A program made the translations under genes and the position numbers. The notes under the pieces were generated by a model. That model made no database searches, was not told where the DNA came from, and was given only the letters and a program-made list of their open reading frames with translations. 64,000 nucleotides of DNA from Clostridium sp. AT4 (GTDB taxonomy: Bacteria; Bacillota; Clostridia; Lachnospirales; Lachnospiraceae): contig NZ_LN999828.1 of the NCBI RefSeq assembly GCF_001517625.2, positions 1,132,303 through 1,196,302 of the forward strand. Reading direction: 5' to 3'. Numbering within the stretch: the first letter of the stretch is position 1; each line of letters opens with the position of its first letter. This document shows, piece by piece, positions 37,120 through 46,474 of this stretch.

Positions 37120-38458
37120 CCGGAGATTTCTTAAAAAAGCGCTGATGATCGCATGCCCTGTGGCACTGCAGGGTATGCTTAATACAGTAGTAAATATGGT
37201 AGATACTCTGATGATCGGAGGCCTTGGCTCCAGCGCCATTGCCGCCGTGGGACTTGCAAATAAGTATTTTTTTGTATTTTCACTGCTGGTATTCGGCATT
37301 GTCAGCGGAGCCGGTATTTTAGCGGCCCAGTACTGGGGTAATGGAGATGTAAAGAGCATACGGAAAGTATTGGGCTTATCTATTCTCCTGGCCGCAGCCG
37401 GAGCACTTGTATTTGTGCTCCCGGGATTGATCTGGCCCCATCAGGTGATGCGGATCTTTACAACCAGTGAGAGCAGCATTGAACTGGGCATAAAATATCT
37501 TCGGATCGCCGTGCTCACATACCCTTTTATTGCCATGACAAATGTGTACGTCGCCATGCTGCGGGCTGTAAATAAGGTTGTATATCCTGTGGTATGCAGC
37601 TGTATTGCAATTGCTATCAATGTTGTTTTAAACTATGTGCTGATCTTTGGAAAATTCGGTGCTCCGCAGATGGGCGTGGCAGGCGCTGCCTGCGCGACTT
37701 TGATCGCCCGGTGCATTGAGGTCAGTCTTGTGCTCCTATATGTTTACGGCAAAAAGCTTCCTCTGGCCTGCGGCTTTAAAGGCCTGTTTGGATGGAGCAG
37801 GGATTTTATCCTCCGTTTCGCAGATACATCGGCTCCGGTTATTGCAAATGAATTTATGTGGGGACTGGGGACTACACTGTACTCTCTGGCATATGGCCGT
37901 ATGGGAGATGACGCAGTGGCGGCCATTACCATTGCTACCACGATCCAGGATATTTTTGTAGTGCTGTTCCAGGGCTTAAGCGCGGCTACAGCCGTCATTC
38001 TTGGAAATGAACTTGGCGCGGGAAAGATAAAGAGAGCAGAAAAATATGCCACCCAGTTTTTTATCCTGCAGTTTATCATAACTATGGCAGCTGACCTTGT
38101 GATGGTGGCAGGACGGTGGCAGATCATCGGGATTTATACCATTACCCCTCAGGTAGCCATGGATGTAAATCTTTGCCTGCTGGTATTTGCCCTCTATATG
38201 CCTGCAAAAATGTTTAACTATGTAAATGTGGTAGGTGTTTTAAGAAGCGGCGGCGACACGAAAATGTGCCTCTTTTTGGACACCAGCGGCGTGTGGATCA
38301 TCGGTGTTCCGCTGGCTTTTCTGGGAGCGCTTGTATGGCATCTTCCGATTTATCTGGTATACGCTCTGGTACTTTCTGAGGAAATCTATAAAATGATTTT
38401 GGGCTATTGGCGGTACCGTCAGAAAAAATGGCTAAGAAATCTGGCTTTGGATCTGTAA
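37079..38458 (+). CDS. MATE-family transporter
   Basis: 459-residue membrane protein with about 12 segments; 'MVDTLMIGGLGSSAIAAVGLANK', 'SGAGILAAQYWGNGD', 'GNELGAGKIKRAEKYA' are MATE signatures. The annotated ATG lies 41 bases inside the corC gene; a later ATG at 37109 is also possible. Substrate unknown. Confidence 0.88.
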   Translation: MRQLMIRTGEMLRDRRFLKKALMIACPVALQGMLNTVVNMVDTLMIGGLGSSAIAAVGLANKYFFVFSLLVFGIVSGAGILAAQYWGNGDVKSIRKVLGLSILLAAAGALVFVLPGLIWPHQVMRIFTTSESSIELGIKYLRIAVLTYPFIAMTNVYVAMLRAVNKVVYPVVCSCIAIAINVVLNYVLIFGKFGAPQMGVAGAACATLIARCIEVSLVLLYVYGKKLPLACGFKGLFGWSRDFILRFADTSAPVIANEFMWGLGTTLYSLAYGRMGDDAVAAITIATTIQDIFVVLFQGLSAATAVILGNELGAGKIKRAEKYATQFFILQFIITMAADLVMVAGRWQIIGIYTITPQVAMDVNLCLLVFALYMPAKMFNYVNVVGVLRSGGDTKMCLFLDTSGVWIIGVPLAFLGALVWHLPIYLVYALVLSEEIYKMILGYWRYRQKKWLRNLALDL

Positions 38459-38474
38459 AAGACTGTCATTTTGG

Positions 38475-38503
38475 TTGAAAACCAGCCTTCTATCTGTTAT
38501 AAT
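38475..38503 (+). promoter_or_regulatory. hflKC promoter
   Basis: TTGAAA (38475-38480), 17-base spacer, TATAAT (38498-38503). Confidence 0.8.
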
Positions 38504-38562
38504 CCTCTTATATATTTTTCGGGGGATGAGTGACCTATGTCGGGCAGATAAGGAGGAGTTAC

Positions 38563-39696
38563 ATGAAAAAACATCCATTGGGACAAAACCCTGATTTCCG
38601 GAAGCTTTTTCAGCAGCTGAATGGACAGTACAGCGGTAAAAAGCCGGAAGACGGGCAGGGGGAGAAGGACGGGACGCCGGAGCCGGAGCGCTTTGATTCC
38701 AACGGCAACCCGGTAAAAAAGAAGAAAAAAAGACGCCGTTTTGCCAGAGGGGGAAAGGTGGCAGCTGCGGCTGTTATACTGATCCTTCTGGGTACGAACA
38801 GCTACTATATTCTGGATGAAGAAAATTATGCAGTTGTCAGTACGCTGGGAAGTGCCCAGGCAGTATCTCAGGCAGGGCTTCATTTTAAAATCCCATTTAT
38901 CCAGAATGTGCGCCGGGTATCCAAGGGCATTAAGGGAATGCCGATTGGCTATGACCCTGAGACCGGAACGAGTGATGAATCTGAATCTATCATGATCACC
39001 AAGGATTTTAACTTTGTAAACACGGATTTCTATTTGGAATATATGGTAAATGACCCGGTCAAATATCTCTACGCATCCTCAGAGCCTGTTGCCACCTTAA
39101 AAATGCTGGCCCAGTCCTATATCCGCGATACGGTGGGAACCCACAATGTAGACGATGTAATTACCACAGGAAAATCTGAAATCCAATCAGAAATCAAGGA
39201 AAAACTTACAAACCGTATGATGGAAGAGGATATCGGTCTTGCAGTGGTAAATATTACCATTCAGGACGCCTTTCCTCCTACCACAGAGGTACTGAATGCC
39301 TTTAAAAACGTGGAAAACGCCAAGCAGGGAAAGGAAACTGCCATCAATAATGCCAATAAGGACCGAAATGAAAAAATTCCTCAGGCAGAAGCTCAGTGCG
39401 ACCAGATTATAAAGGATGCAGAGGCAGAGCGGGAAGCCCGTATCAATGAGGCCCAGGGCCAGGTGTCGCGATTTGAACAGATGTATGCGGAATATACCAA
39501 ATATCCTCTGATCACAAGACAGCGTATGTTTTATGAGACTATGGAAGAGGTTCTGCCTCATATGAAGCTTTATATTGTAGATGAAAGCGGGACTCAGAAG
39601 CTGCTGCCCCTGGATCGTTTTGCAGAAGCCATGGAACAGCAGACAGCCTCCGGCCAGCCATCCGGAGAGATCACCATAGAGGAGGCGCAGGAATGA
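38563..39696 (+). CDS. hflK: SPFH-domain membrane protein HflK
   Basis: 377 residues: a charged cytoplasmic N-terminus with a KKKKRRR patch, one membrane segment (about 68-88) and the SPFH/band 7 domain ('EENYAVVSTLGSAQAVSQAGLHFKIPF' region), then a coiled coil with repeated Ala/Glu. HflK and HflC form a cage around membrane protease FtsH. AAGGAGGAG lies before ATG 38563; the upstream in-frame ATG at 38530 lacks a site. Confidence 0.9.
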   Translation: MKKHPLGQNPDFRKLFQQLNGQYSGKKPEDGQGEKDGTPEPERFDSNGNPVKKKKKRRRFARGGKVAAAAVILILLGTNSYYILDEENYAVVSTLGSAQAVSQAGLHFKIPFIQNVRRVSKGIKGMPIGYDPETGTSDESESIMITKDFNFVNTDFYLEYMVNDPVKYLYASSEPVATLKMLAQSYIRDTVGTHNVDDVITTGKSEIQSEIKEKLTNRMMEEDIGLAVVNITIQDAFPPTTEVLNAFKNVENAKQGKETAINNANKDRNEKIPQAEAQCDQIIKDAEAEREARINEAQGQVSRFEQMYAEYTKYPLITRQRMFYETMEEVLPHMKLYIVDESGTQKLLPLDRFAEAMEQQTASGQPSGEITIEEAQE

Positions 39697-40559
39697 AAAA
39701 AGTCGGTATCATAGCAGGTTTTGCTGCGGCTGCTGCTGCGGTTTTACTGGGAGCGTCCTTAGTGGTGACCTATCCCAACGAGTATAAGCTGATCCGCCAG
39801 TTCGGCGAGATCGTCCGGGTAGTGGAAACTCCGGGAGTGAGCTTAAAAGTGCCTTTTCTCCAGACAGGGACTTCCATTCCAAAGTCCCTTCAGATCTATG
39901 ACATCCCCCAGTCGGATGTAATTACAAAGGATAAAAAGACCATGATCGCCGATGCTTTTGTACTGTGGAAGATCTCTGACCCGGTGCTCTTTACCAGACA
40001 TTTAAACGGACAGGTAGCTCAGGCCCAGTCCCGTATTGCGGCTTCTGTTTTTTCCACCATGAAATCTGTCATTTCCAACATGGATCAGGCCGAGATCATT
40101 GAAAACAGAGACGGAAAGCTGGCTCTTGATATCAGCAGCGGAATTGGAGATTCTCTGGACGGCTATGGCATTCAGGTAATGGCGGTAGAAACCAAGTCTT
40201 TAGATATGCCGGATGACAATAAGCAGTCTGTTTACGACCGTATGATCTCTGAGCGGAACAACATTGCCGCTTCCTATACGGCTCAGGGAAATTCCTCTGC
40301 CCAGAAGATTAAAAATGACACCACAAAAGAGGTGTCTGTGATGAAATCCAAGGCGGCCGCTGAGGCGGAACGCATCCGTGCAGAAGGAGAAGCCCAGTAT
40401 ATGCAGATTTTATCCAATGCCTATAATGACGCCAGCAAGGCGGATTTTTACAATTTTGTCCGCTCTCTGGATGCGGCAAAGGCGTCTCTTACGAGCGGAA
40501 ATAATACGCTGATCCTTGATAAGACTTCACCCATTGCCCAGATCTTTTACGGGTACTGA
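39693..40559 (+). CDS. hflC: SPFH-domain membrane protein HflC
   Basis: 288 residues: N-terminal membrane segment (4-25), SPFH domain ('EYKLIRQFGEIVRVVETPGVSLKVPF' region), coiled coil ('SKAAAEAERIRAEGEAQYM'). Its ATG overlaps the hflK stop. Partner of HflK. Confidence 0.9.
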   Translation: MKKVGIIAGFAAAAAAVLLGASLVVTYPNEYKLIRQFGEIVRVVETPGVSLKVPFLQTGTSIPKSLQIYDIPQSDVITKDKKTMIADAFVLWKISDPVLFTRHLNGQVAQAQSRIAASVFSTMKSVISNMDQAEIIENRDGKLALDISSGIGDSLDGYGIQVMAVETKSLDMPDDNKQSVYDRMISERNNIAASYTAQGNSSAQKIKNDTTKEVSVMKSKAAAEAERIRAEGEAQYMQILSNAYNDASKADFYNFVRSLDAAKASLTSGNNTLILDKTSPIAQIFYGY

Positions 40560-40595
40560 TTTTGAGGGCAGGATAGGAAAGAAACAGATGCAAAC

Positions 40596-40628
40596 GAGCG
40601 GACATGGGAAACTGTGTCTGCTCTTTTT
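40596..40628 (+). terminator. hflKC terminator
   Basis: GAGCGGACA (40596-40604) pairs with TGTCTGCTC (40615-40623), one G-T pair, then TTTTT. Confidence 0.85.
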
Positions 40629-40647
40629 AGAAAATTCCAAAAAAACC

Positions 40648-40676
40648 TTGTATTACAGCTCATTTCATATTATACT
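40648..40676 (+). promoter_or_regulatory. rsmD operon promoter
   Basis: TTGTAT (40648-40653), 17-base spacer, TATACT (40671-40676). Confidence 0.6.
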
Positions 40677-40715
40677 TGTTTGGAATGAAAATTGCTTAAT
40701 TACAGGAGTTTTTCC

Positions 40716-41273
40716 ATGAGAGTTATCGCAGGCAGTGCCAGAAGGCTGCTTTTAAAAACAATAGAAGGTCTGGACACACGTCCAACTACAGACCGGATCA
40801 AAGAGACACTTTTTAATATGCTCCAGCCCCAGATTCCCGGATGCTTTTTTCTGGATCTTTTTTCCGGAAGCGGTGCCATCGGGATTGAAGCCTTAAGCAG
40901 AGGAGCCAGAAAGGCAGTCTTTATTGAAAATAATCCAAAAGCGGTGGAGTGTATCCGCGAAAATCTGAGCTGTACCCACCTGGAAGAGGGGGCTCTTGTT
41001 TTGGAATCTGACGTAATTGCAGGACTTAAGCGGCTGGAAGGAAGAAATTATCGTTTTGACCTGATTTTTATGGATCCGCCCTATGGAATGGAACTTGAAA
41101 AACGGGTTCTGGAGTATCTTTCGGATTCACCGATGGTAACAGAGGATACACAGATCATAATAGAAGCGTCCAAAGAAACGGATTTTGGCTGGTTAGAGGA
41201 AGCTGGTTACCATATGACAAAAGAAAAAATATACAAGACCAACAAGCATATCTTTGCTGGCAAGGGAGAATAA
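40716..41273 (+). CDS. rsmD: 16S rRNA (guanine-N2) methyltransferase RsmD
   Basis: 185 residues; 'MRVIAGSARR' start, 'RPTTDRIKETLFN', SAM site 'LDLFSGSGAIGIEALSRGA' and catalytic 'FMDPPYG'. Methylates G966 of 16S rRNA. AGGAG lies 7 bases upstream of ATG 40716. Directly abuts coaD. Confidence 0.95.
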   Translation: MRVIAGSARRLLLKTIEGLDTRPTTDRIKETLFNMLQPQIPGCFFLDLFSGSGAIGIEALSRGARKAVFIENNPKAVECIRENLSCTHLEEGALVLESDVIAGLKRLEGRNYRFDLIFMDPPYGMELEKRVLEYLSDSPMVTEDTQIIIEASKETDFGWLEEAGYHMTKEKIYKTNKHIFAGKGE

Positions 41274-41771
41274 ATGAAAATTGCAGTATATCCAGGCAGC
41301 TTCGATCCGGTCACTCTGGGTCATTTGGATATTATTAAGCGTACCGCATCCATGTTTGATAAGGTAATTATCGGAGTATTAAATAATCGGGCAAAATCGC
41401 CCCTGTTTACGGCCAGAGAGCGGGTAGAGCTGTTAGAGGAAGTGACAGGAGATATTCCCAATGTGGAAGTTCAGGCGTTCCATGGCCTTCTGATCGACTT
41501 TGTCCGCCAAAATGATGCCAAGGTGATCGTAAGAGGTCTTCGCGCCATCACGGATTTTGAATATGAGCTTCAGATGGCCCAGACAAACAGGGTCATTGCC
41601 CCTGAGATCGATACCATATTTTTGACGACCAACCTGAAATACTCCTATTTAAGTTCCAGCATTGTGAAGGAAATCGCGGAGTATGACGGTGATATCAGCG
41701 GCTTTCTCCATCCGGCCACAGCCAGACGAGTAAGAGAAAAGCTGGAAGAGATAAAAAAAGTACAGGGATGA
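41274..41771 (+). CDS. coaD: Phosphopantetheine adenylyltransferase
   Basis: Fourth step of CoA synthesis. 165 residues with nucleotidyltransferase HxGH in '[14 protein letters not shown]' and '[17 protein letters not shown]'. Zero-base gap after rsmD, the usual Firmicute pairing. Confidence 0.97.
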   Translation: MKIAVYPGSFDPVTLGHLDIIKRTASMFDKVIIGVLNNRAKSPLFTARERVELLEEVTGDIPNVEVQAFHGLLIDFVRQNDAKVIVRGLRAITDFEYELQMAQTNRVIAPEIDTIFLTTNLKYSYLSSSIVKEIAEYDGDISGFLHPATARRVREKLEEIKKVQG

Positions 41772-41784
41772 AGGAGATCGTAAT

Positions 41785-42483
41785 ATGAGCAGAATTGAAC
41801 AGTTGATAAGCGAGATTGAAGAATATATTGACAGCTGCAAGTCTCAGGCGCTGTCCAAAAGCAAGATCATTGTGAACAAAGAGGAGATGGAGGAGCTTTT
41901 GGTAGAGCTTCGTATGCGGATCCCGGATGAAATCACAAAGTATCAGAAGATCATCAGTCAGCAGCAGACCATCTTAAATGACGCCAGATCCCAGTCCGAC
42001 GCCATGCTTTCTGAGGCAAAGGCTCAGGCAGACGCCATGATCGCCCAGGCGACAGAGCAGGCAAATTCCATGGTAAGCCAGGCTTCAGAGGAGGCAAACT
42101 CCATGGTAGCTCAGGCTAATGAGCAGACGACAGAGATGATCAATGAGCATGAGATCATGCAGCGGGCCTACAGCCATGCGGAGGAGGTTATTTCACAGGC
42201 CAATATCCAGGCTCAGGCAATCGTAGATGCCGCAGTGAATGACGCCAATAATATCCGACAGGGCTCCATTCAGTATACGGATGATATGCTCCGCAGCCTG
42301 CAGACCATTCTTAACCACACCATGGACAACGCAAAGGGGCGTTTTGACGCATTTATGAGTTCCATGCAGTCCAGCTATGATATTGTTTCTGCCAACCGCA
42401 ATGAGCTGTCCGGAGGGATTGTGAAAGAGGAGAATGCAGAGGCTGCGGCCGCTGTGGAGAATCAGGAAACACAGGCTGATTAA
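41785..42483 (+). CDS. Coiled-coil protein, DivIVA/ATPase-subunit-like
   Basis: 232 residues almost entirely helical. Residues about 70-160 hold Ala/Gln/Glu-rich heptads with near-repeats 'AQADAMIAQATEQANSM', 'SQASEEANSMVAQANEQ'. Similar conserved proteins sit after coaD in Lachnospiraceae and carry ATPase or subunit H labels without experimental support. A structural or cell-division role is possible. AAGGAG precedes the ATG. Confidence 0.75.
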   Translation: MSRIEQLISEIEEYIDSCKSQALSKSKIIVNKEEMEELLVELRMRIPDEITKYQKIISQQQTILNDARSQSDAMLSEAKAQADAMIAQATEQANSMVSQASEEANSMVAQANEQTTEMINEHEIMQRAYSHAEEVISQANIQAQAIVDAAVNDANNIRQGSIQYTDDMLRSLQTILNHTMDNAKGRFDAFMSSMQSSYDIVSANRNELSGGIVKEENAEAAAAVENQETQAD

Positions 42484-43445
42484 ATACCGATCTGCAGGCT
42501 TTGATTTATGAAAAAGCACAGAGCAAAGGCCGCGCAGGAAAGGACGCTGTGGAAAAACTTCCACAGAATATAGTGCCGGATAGACAGTCCGGCACTTTTT
42601 AGTACACTTTTTGTCTGAAAGATCCCGGAAATCCCCCCAAAAGCTCCGGCTGCTGTGATAAGAAGGGCTCCAGCAAAGCCGGGAACAGAGCCTGAGATCG
42701 CCTGGATGCCTGTAGTGATTTCTACCGCGCCTAAGAGGGCGCATCTTAGCGTAAGAGGGAGAAGGGAATCTGGAAGTGCACTCAGATACAAAGCCAAAAT
42801 GGAAAAAATCATAATATAAAGGCCGATTTTCTCCATGGTTTCCAGACAGTCCATTAAGTGGGCGTCAAAGGAAACGCGTGTATGCTCCGATTTATAGTTA
42901 TCCTGTCTGCAAAGAGACGCTTCCTGATTCAGATGATAACATTTTTTTGCCAGAAAAGAAACCGGAAGTATGGGCAGATACAAAGCGGTGAGAAAGATCC
43001 AGGGCGGACAGGCATTTGAAGAAGAAAAAAGGGATGCGGCCTGAACGCAGATATAACCCAGGATAAACATGGGGCTGGGGTGGTTGCTGACGGCAAGAAG
43101 CGTTCTGGCTTCATTAAGTTCAATCCGTCCTTCTTCCAGGAAACGGCTGTCCATCCGTGCTCCCATGGGGTATCCGCATAGAAGGCCCGTGATAAAGACA
43201 AAGCTTCCCGGCTGGGAGAGGCCCATAAAACGGGATAAAAAAGGGAAAAGGGGCTTTGTGAGCAGGGGAACGCCGTTTAGGGCCACGATCATGCCGGAGC
43301 AGATCATAAAGGGCAGAAGGGTGGGAAGAACCACATCCGCCCAGAGAAGAAGCCCATTTCTGGCTCCTGTGAGGGCCAGAGCCGGGCAGGCAAGAAGAAG
43401 GATGAGGCAGAAGACTGCCCCCAAACCGCCGAGGGAGTGTTTCAT
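42480..43445 (-). CDS. YlbJ-like sporulation-type membrane protein (nucleoside-recognition/Gate domain)
   Basis: 321 residues with about eight membrane segments. 'PFMICSGMIVALNGVPLL' and 'FVITGLLCGYPMGARMDSRFLEEG' region are typical of the YlbJ/SpmA Gate fold, as is 'SNHPSPMFILGYI'. B. subtilis YlbJ (about 400 residues) is a sporulation membrane protein. The start is uncertain: ATG 43445 is used; a TTG at 43532 would add 29 residues. Converges on the coiled-coil gene with stops overlapping. Confidence 0.72.
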   Translation of the reverse strand: MKHSLGGLGAVFCLILLLACPALALTGARNGLLLWADVVLPTLLPFMICSGMIVALNGVPLLTKPLFPFLSRFMGLSQPGSFVFITGLLCGYPMGARMDSRFLEEGRIELNEARTLLAVSNHPSPMFILGYICVQAASLFSSSNACPPWIFLTALYLPILPVSFLAKKCYHLNQEASLCRQDNYKSEHTRVSFDAHLMDCLETMEKIGLYIMIFSILALYLSALPDSLLPLTLRCALLGAVEITTGIQAISGSVPGFAGALLITAAGAFGGISGIFQTKSVLKSAGLSIRHYILWKFFHSVLSCAAFALCFFINQSLQIGI

Positions 43446-43536
43446 GAAGAACCTTAGAGGGTGGGAGTTTTGTATCAGTATATGGAAGAAGTACAGTAAT
43501 ATAACCAATATGGAAAAACATTGAAAGGTCAAAAAG

Positions 43537-44973
43537 ATGACAGATGTGAAAATGCTCCCAAAAGACTTTCTTGCCGGGATGAAAGAACTTTTGGGAAAGG
43601 AATACGACCAGTATATAAAAAGCTATGAGGAAGAATGGAAACCGGGACTGAGAGTGAACACGCTTAAGCTTTCTCCTGAGGAATTTTTAGAATTTTCTCC
43701 CTGGAAACTTTCTCCAGTCCCTTGGACGAAAAATGGGTTTTATTATGACAGCCAGGACCGGCCATCCAGACATCCTGCCTATTTTGCAGGGCTGTACTAC
43801 CTTCAGGAACCCAGCGCCATGACGCCGGCGGCCATGCTTCCAGTGGAGCCGGGAGATAAGGTATTGGATGTATGTGCGGCTCCGGGAGGAAAGAGTACGG
43901 AGCTGGCGGCAAAGCTTAAGGGAGAGGGCCTTCTGGTATCAAATGATATCAGCTATTCCAGGGCAAGAGCCCTGCTTAAAAATCTGGAATTAACAGGAGC
44001 TGCCAATATTGCAGTGGTCAGCGAGGACCCGGAAAAGCTGGCAGAGGTCTGGCCGGAATTTTTTGATAAAATTTTAGTAGATGCTCCCTGTTCCGGCGAG
44101 GGGATGTTCCGGCGGGATGATGACATGGTAAAAGACTGGACCAGCAGAGGTCCTGAATATTACAGCCCCATCCAGCGCCGGATCTTAGAGCAGACCGTGG
44201 CTATGCTGAAACCGGGCGGTGTGCTCCTTTACTCTACCTGCACCTTTTCAAGGCTGGAGGATGAGGATAATGTAAACTTTCTTTTAGAATCGCACCCGGA
44301 AATGGAGCTGGTGCCTTTCAATCTTGCCTCTGTACCCGGATCCGCAGACGGCATCGGACTGAACGGCTGTATGCGCCTTTTTCCCCACCGGATGAAGGGG
44401 GAAGGCCATTTTCTGGCGCTTTTAAGAAAAAAGAGTGAAGGATCAAAAAAGATACCAACCCCGGTCGGTCATCCTGCCAAACCGGGAGAACGTCATCCCA
44501 ACAGAGCCGAAAGCAGAAAGATCCAGGGCAAAAAATCTTCGGCTTCTGAGGATACAGGCCTTCGGGAGCTGGAAGCATTTTTACGTTCGTGCAGGATTTC
44601 CTGGGAAAAGGAACGTATGTTCATCCATCAGGAACATGTATACTATCTGCCCTGCGGACTGGAAACGGGTCTGCCTTTACGTTTTCTGCGCACCGGCCTG
44701 CTGATCGGAGAACTGAAAAAGGGCCGTTTTGAGCCCTCACAGGCACTGGCAATGGCGCTGCGCATAGAGGAATATCCAGTGGTTTTAAATCTTTCTGAGG
44801 AAGATGAGCGTGTGGCGCGCTACCTGAAAGGGGAAACGATCAGCCTGCTGCCGGAGGAAGGCCCCATAAAAGGCTGGTGCCTGGTGGCCTATAGAGGTTT
44901 CCCACTAGGCTGGGCCAAGGGAAACAATATGACACTGAAAAATAAATACTATCCCGGCTGGCGTTTACAGTAA
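43537..44973 (+). CDS. 16S rRNA m5C methyltransferase, RsmF/NOL1-NOP2-Sun family
   Basis: 478 residues. SAM-binding 'VLDVCAAPGGKSTELA', catalytic cysteines in 'DAPCSGEGMFRRD' and 'LYSTCTFSRLEDEDNV', and a C-terminal RsmF-type RNA-binding extension (about 330-478). Between them a basic linker rich in Lys/Arg/Pro (290-330). First gene of an RNA-modification cluster. Confidence 0.92.
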   Translation: MTDVKMLPKDFLAGMKELLGKEYDQYIKSYEEEWKPGLRVNTLKLSPEEFLEFSPWKLSPVPWTKNGFYYDSQDRPSRHPAYFAGLYYLQEPSAMTPAAMLPVEPGDKVLDVCAAPGGKSTELAAKLKGEGLLVSNDISYSRARALLKNLELTGAANIAVVSEDPEKLAEVWPEFFDKILVDAPCSGEGMFRRDDDMVKDWTSRGPEYYSPIQRRILEQTVAMLKPGGVLLYSTCTFSRLEDEDNVNFLLESHPEMELVPFNLASVPGSADGIGLNGCMRLFPHRMKGEGHFLALLRKKSEGSKKIPTPVGHPAKPGERHPNRAESRKIQGKKSSASEDTGLRELEAFLRSCRISWEKERMFIHQEHVYYLPCGLETGLPLRFLRTGLLIGELKKGRFEPSQALAMALRIEEYPVVLNLSEEDERVARYLKGETISLLPEEGPIKGWCLVAYRGFPLGWAKGNNMTLKNKYYPGWRLQ

Positions 44974-45020
44974 CTGTGAAGCTGCCAGCGGCGGATAAGA
45001 AAAACAGGAGTAAAATCCAT

Positions 45021-45818
45021 ATGGCAGAGAAGAAAAAACAGAATACCGGACAGATGCGTCTGGATAAATTTCTCACAGAAATGGGAAAGGGAAGCCGCAG
45101 CCAGGTAAAGGAGTTTGCGAGAAAGGGCCGGATCCAGGTCAATGGACAGACCGTAAAGGCAGCAGATACAAAGATAAATCCGGAAAAGGATGAGATTTTC
45201 CTTGACGGTGTGCCGGTAAGCTATGCCCGGATGGAGTATTTTATGTTAAATAAGCCTCAGGGAACCGTATCTGCCACAGAGGATGGCCGTTATCCTACTG
45301 TAGTAAGCCTGATCGGGGATGCCCTCAGGGGAGATCTCTTTCCGGTTGGACGGTTGGATCTGGATACAGAGGGCCTGCTCTTGATTACCAATGACGGAGC
45401 ATTGGCCCATGAACTGCTTTCCCCGAAAAAACATGTGGATAAGGTCTATCTGGCTTATATCGAGGGAACTCTCCCTAAAGATGCCGCAGAACAGATGAAG
45501 AATGGCGTGATTTTAGAGGATGGAGTAAAGACTCGGCCGGCAGAGCTTATCTGTTTAAGCAGAGAAGAGGGGGAACAACGTTTGGGACGTGCGCCGGAGA
45601 CAGCCTTTGCAGAAGCGGCTCCTGTGACCCTGACCATCCATGAGGGGAAATTCCATCAGGTAAAGCGGATGTTTGAAGCTCTGGGCTGCAGGGTCGTATT
45701 TTTAAAGCGGCTGTCCATGGGAACGCTTTGTCTGGATCCGGCGCTTTTGCCGGGAGAATACAGGCCGCTTACCCAAAAGGAACTGGCCGGTCTGAAAGGA
45801 GAAATATCAGAAATATGA
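45021..45818 (+). CDS. RsuA/RluB-family pseudouridine synthase
   Basis: 265 residues: S4 RNA-binding domain (about 12-58, 'RLDKFLTEMGKGSRSQVKEFARKGRIQVNG' region) and synthase domain with catalytic Asp in 'VGRLDLDTEGLLLITND', plus 'HEGKFHQVKRMFEALGC'. ATG 45021 has AGGAG 10 bases upstream. Modifies a uridine in 16S (RsuA) or 23S rRNA; which one cannot be told. Confidence 0.9.
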   Translation: MAEKKKQNTGQMRLDKFLTEMGKGSRSQVKEFARKGRIQVNGQTVKAADTKINPEKDEIFLDGVPVSYARMEYFMLNKPQGTVSATEDGRYPTVVSLIGDALRGDLFPVGRLDLDTEGLLLITNDGALAHELLSPKKHVDKVYLAYIEGTLPKDAAEQMKNGVILEDGVKTRPAELICLSREEGEQRLGRAPETAFAEAAPVTLTIHEGKFHQVKRMFEALGCRVVFLKRLSMGTLCLDPALLPGEYRPLTQKELAGLKGEISEI

Positions 45819-46462
45819 TACTGGATCACATAAAAGCAGTCATTTTCGACCTGGATGGAACACTGGTAGACTCCATGTGGATGTGGGAGGATATTGACAT
45901 CGAATATCTGGGACGGTACGGCCTGTCCTGCCCGGAGGATCTGCAGAAAGCCATTGAAGGCATGAGCTTTACAGAGACGGCTGTTTATTTTAAGGAGCGC
46001 TTCGGACTTCCTGACTCTATAGAAGAAATCAAGGAAGCCTGGATTGCCATGTCTCTGGAAAAATATGAAAAGGAAGTTCCTCTAAAACCGGGAGCACGGG
46101 AATTTCTGGAGGAGCTTGCAGCCAGAGGGATTCCCGCAGGCATTGCCACCAGCAACGGCAGAGAAATGGTATCCGCTGTATTAAAATCCCTTGATATGGA
46201 AAAATATTTCCGTGAGGTGGTAACGGCCTGTGAGGTACCCTTTGGAAAACCGGCTCCGGATATCTATCTGGAGGTAGCGAAACGGCTGGGAGCAAAGCAG
46301 GAGGACTGTCTGGTGTTTGAGGATGTTCCGGCTGGAATCATGGCTGGAAAGAGAGCCGGGATGACGGTGTACGCAGTGGAAGATACATTTTCCAAAGCCA
46401 TGCGGAAAGAAAAGGAAGCTCTGGCAGACGGCTTTATCTGTGATTTTAGAGAGCTTTTATAA
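45815..46462 (+). CDS. HAD-superfamily phosphatase
   Basis: 215 residues; nucleophile Asp in 'VIFDLDGTLVDSMWMW', 'IATSNGREMV' and 'VFEDVPAGIMAGKRAGM'. Beta-phosphoglucomutase-like subfamily by cap type. Overlaps the previous stop (ATGA). Substrate unknown. Confidence 0.88.
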   Translation: MILDHIKAVIFDLDGTLVDSMWMWEDIDIEYLGRYGLSCPEDLQKAIEGMSFTETAVYFKERFGLPDSIEEIKEAWIAMSLEKYEKEVPLKPGAREFLEELAARGIPAGIATSNGREMVSAVLKSLDMEKYFREVVTACEVPFGKPAPDIYLEVAKRLGAKQEDCLVFEDVPAGIMAGKRAGMTVYAVEDTFSKAMRKEKEALADGFICDFRELL

Positions 46463-46474
46463 GGAGCAGAGCGT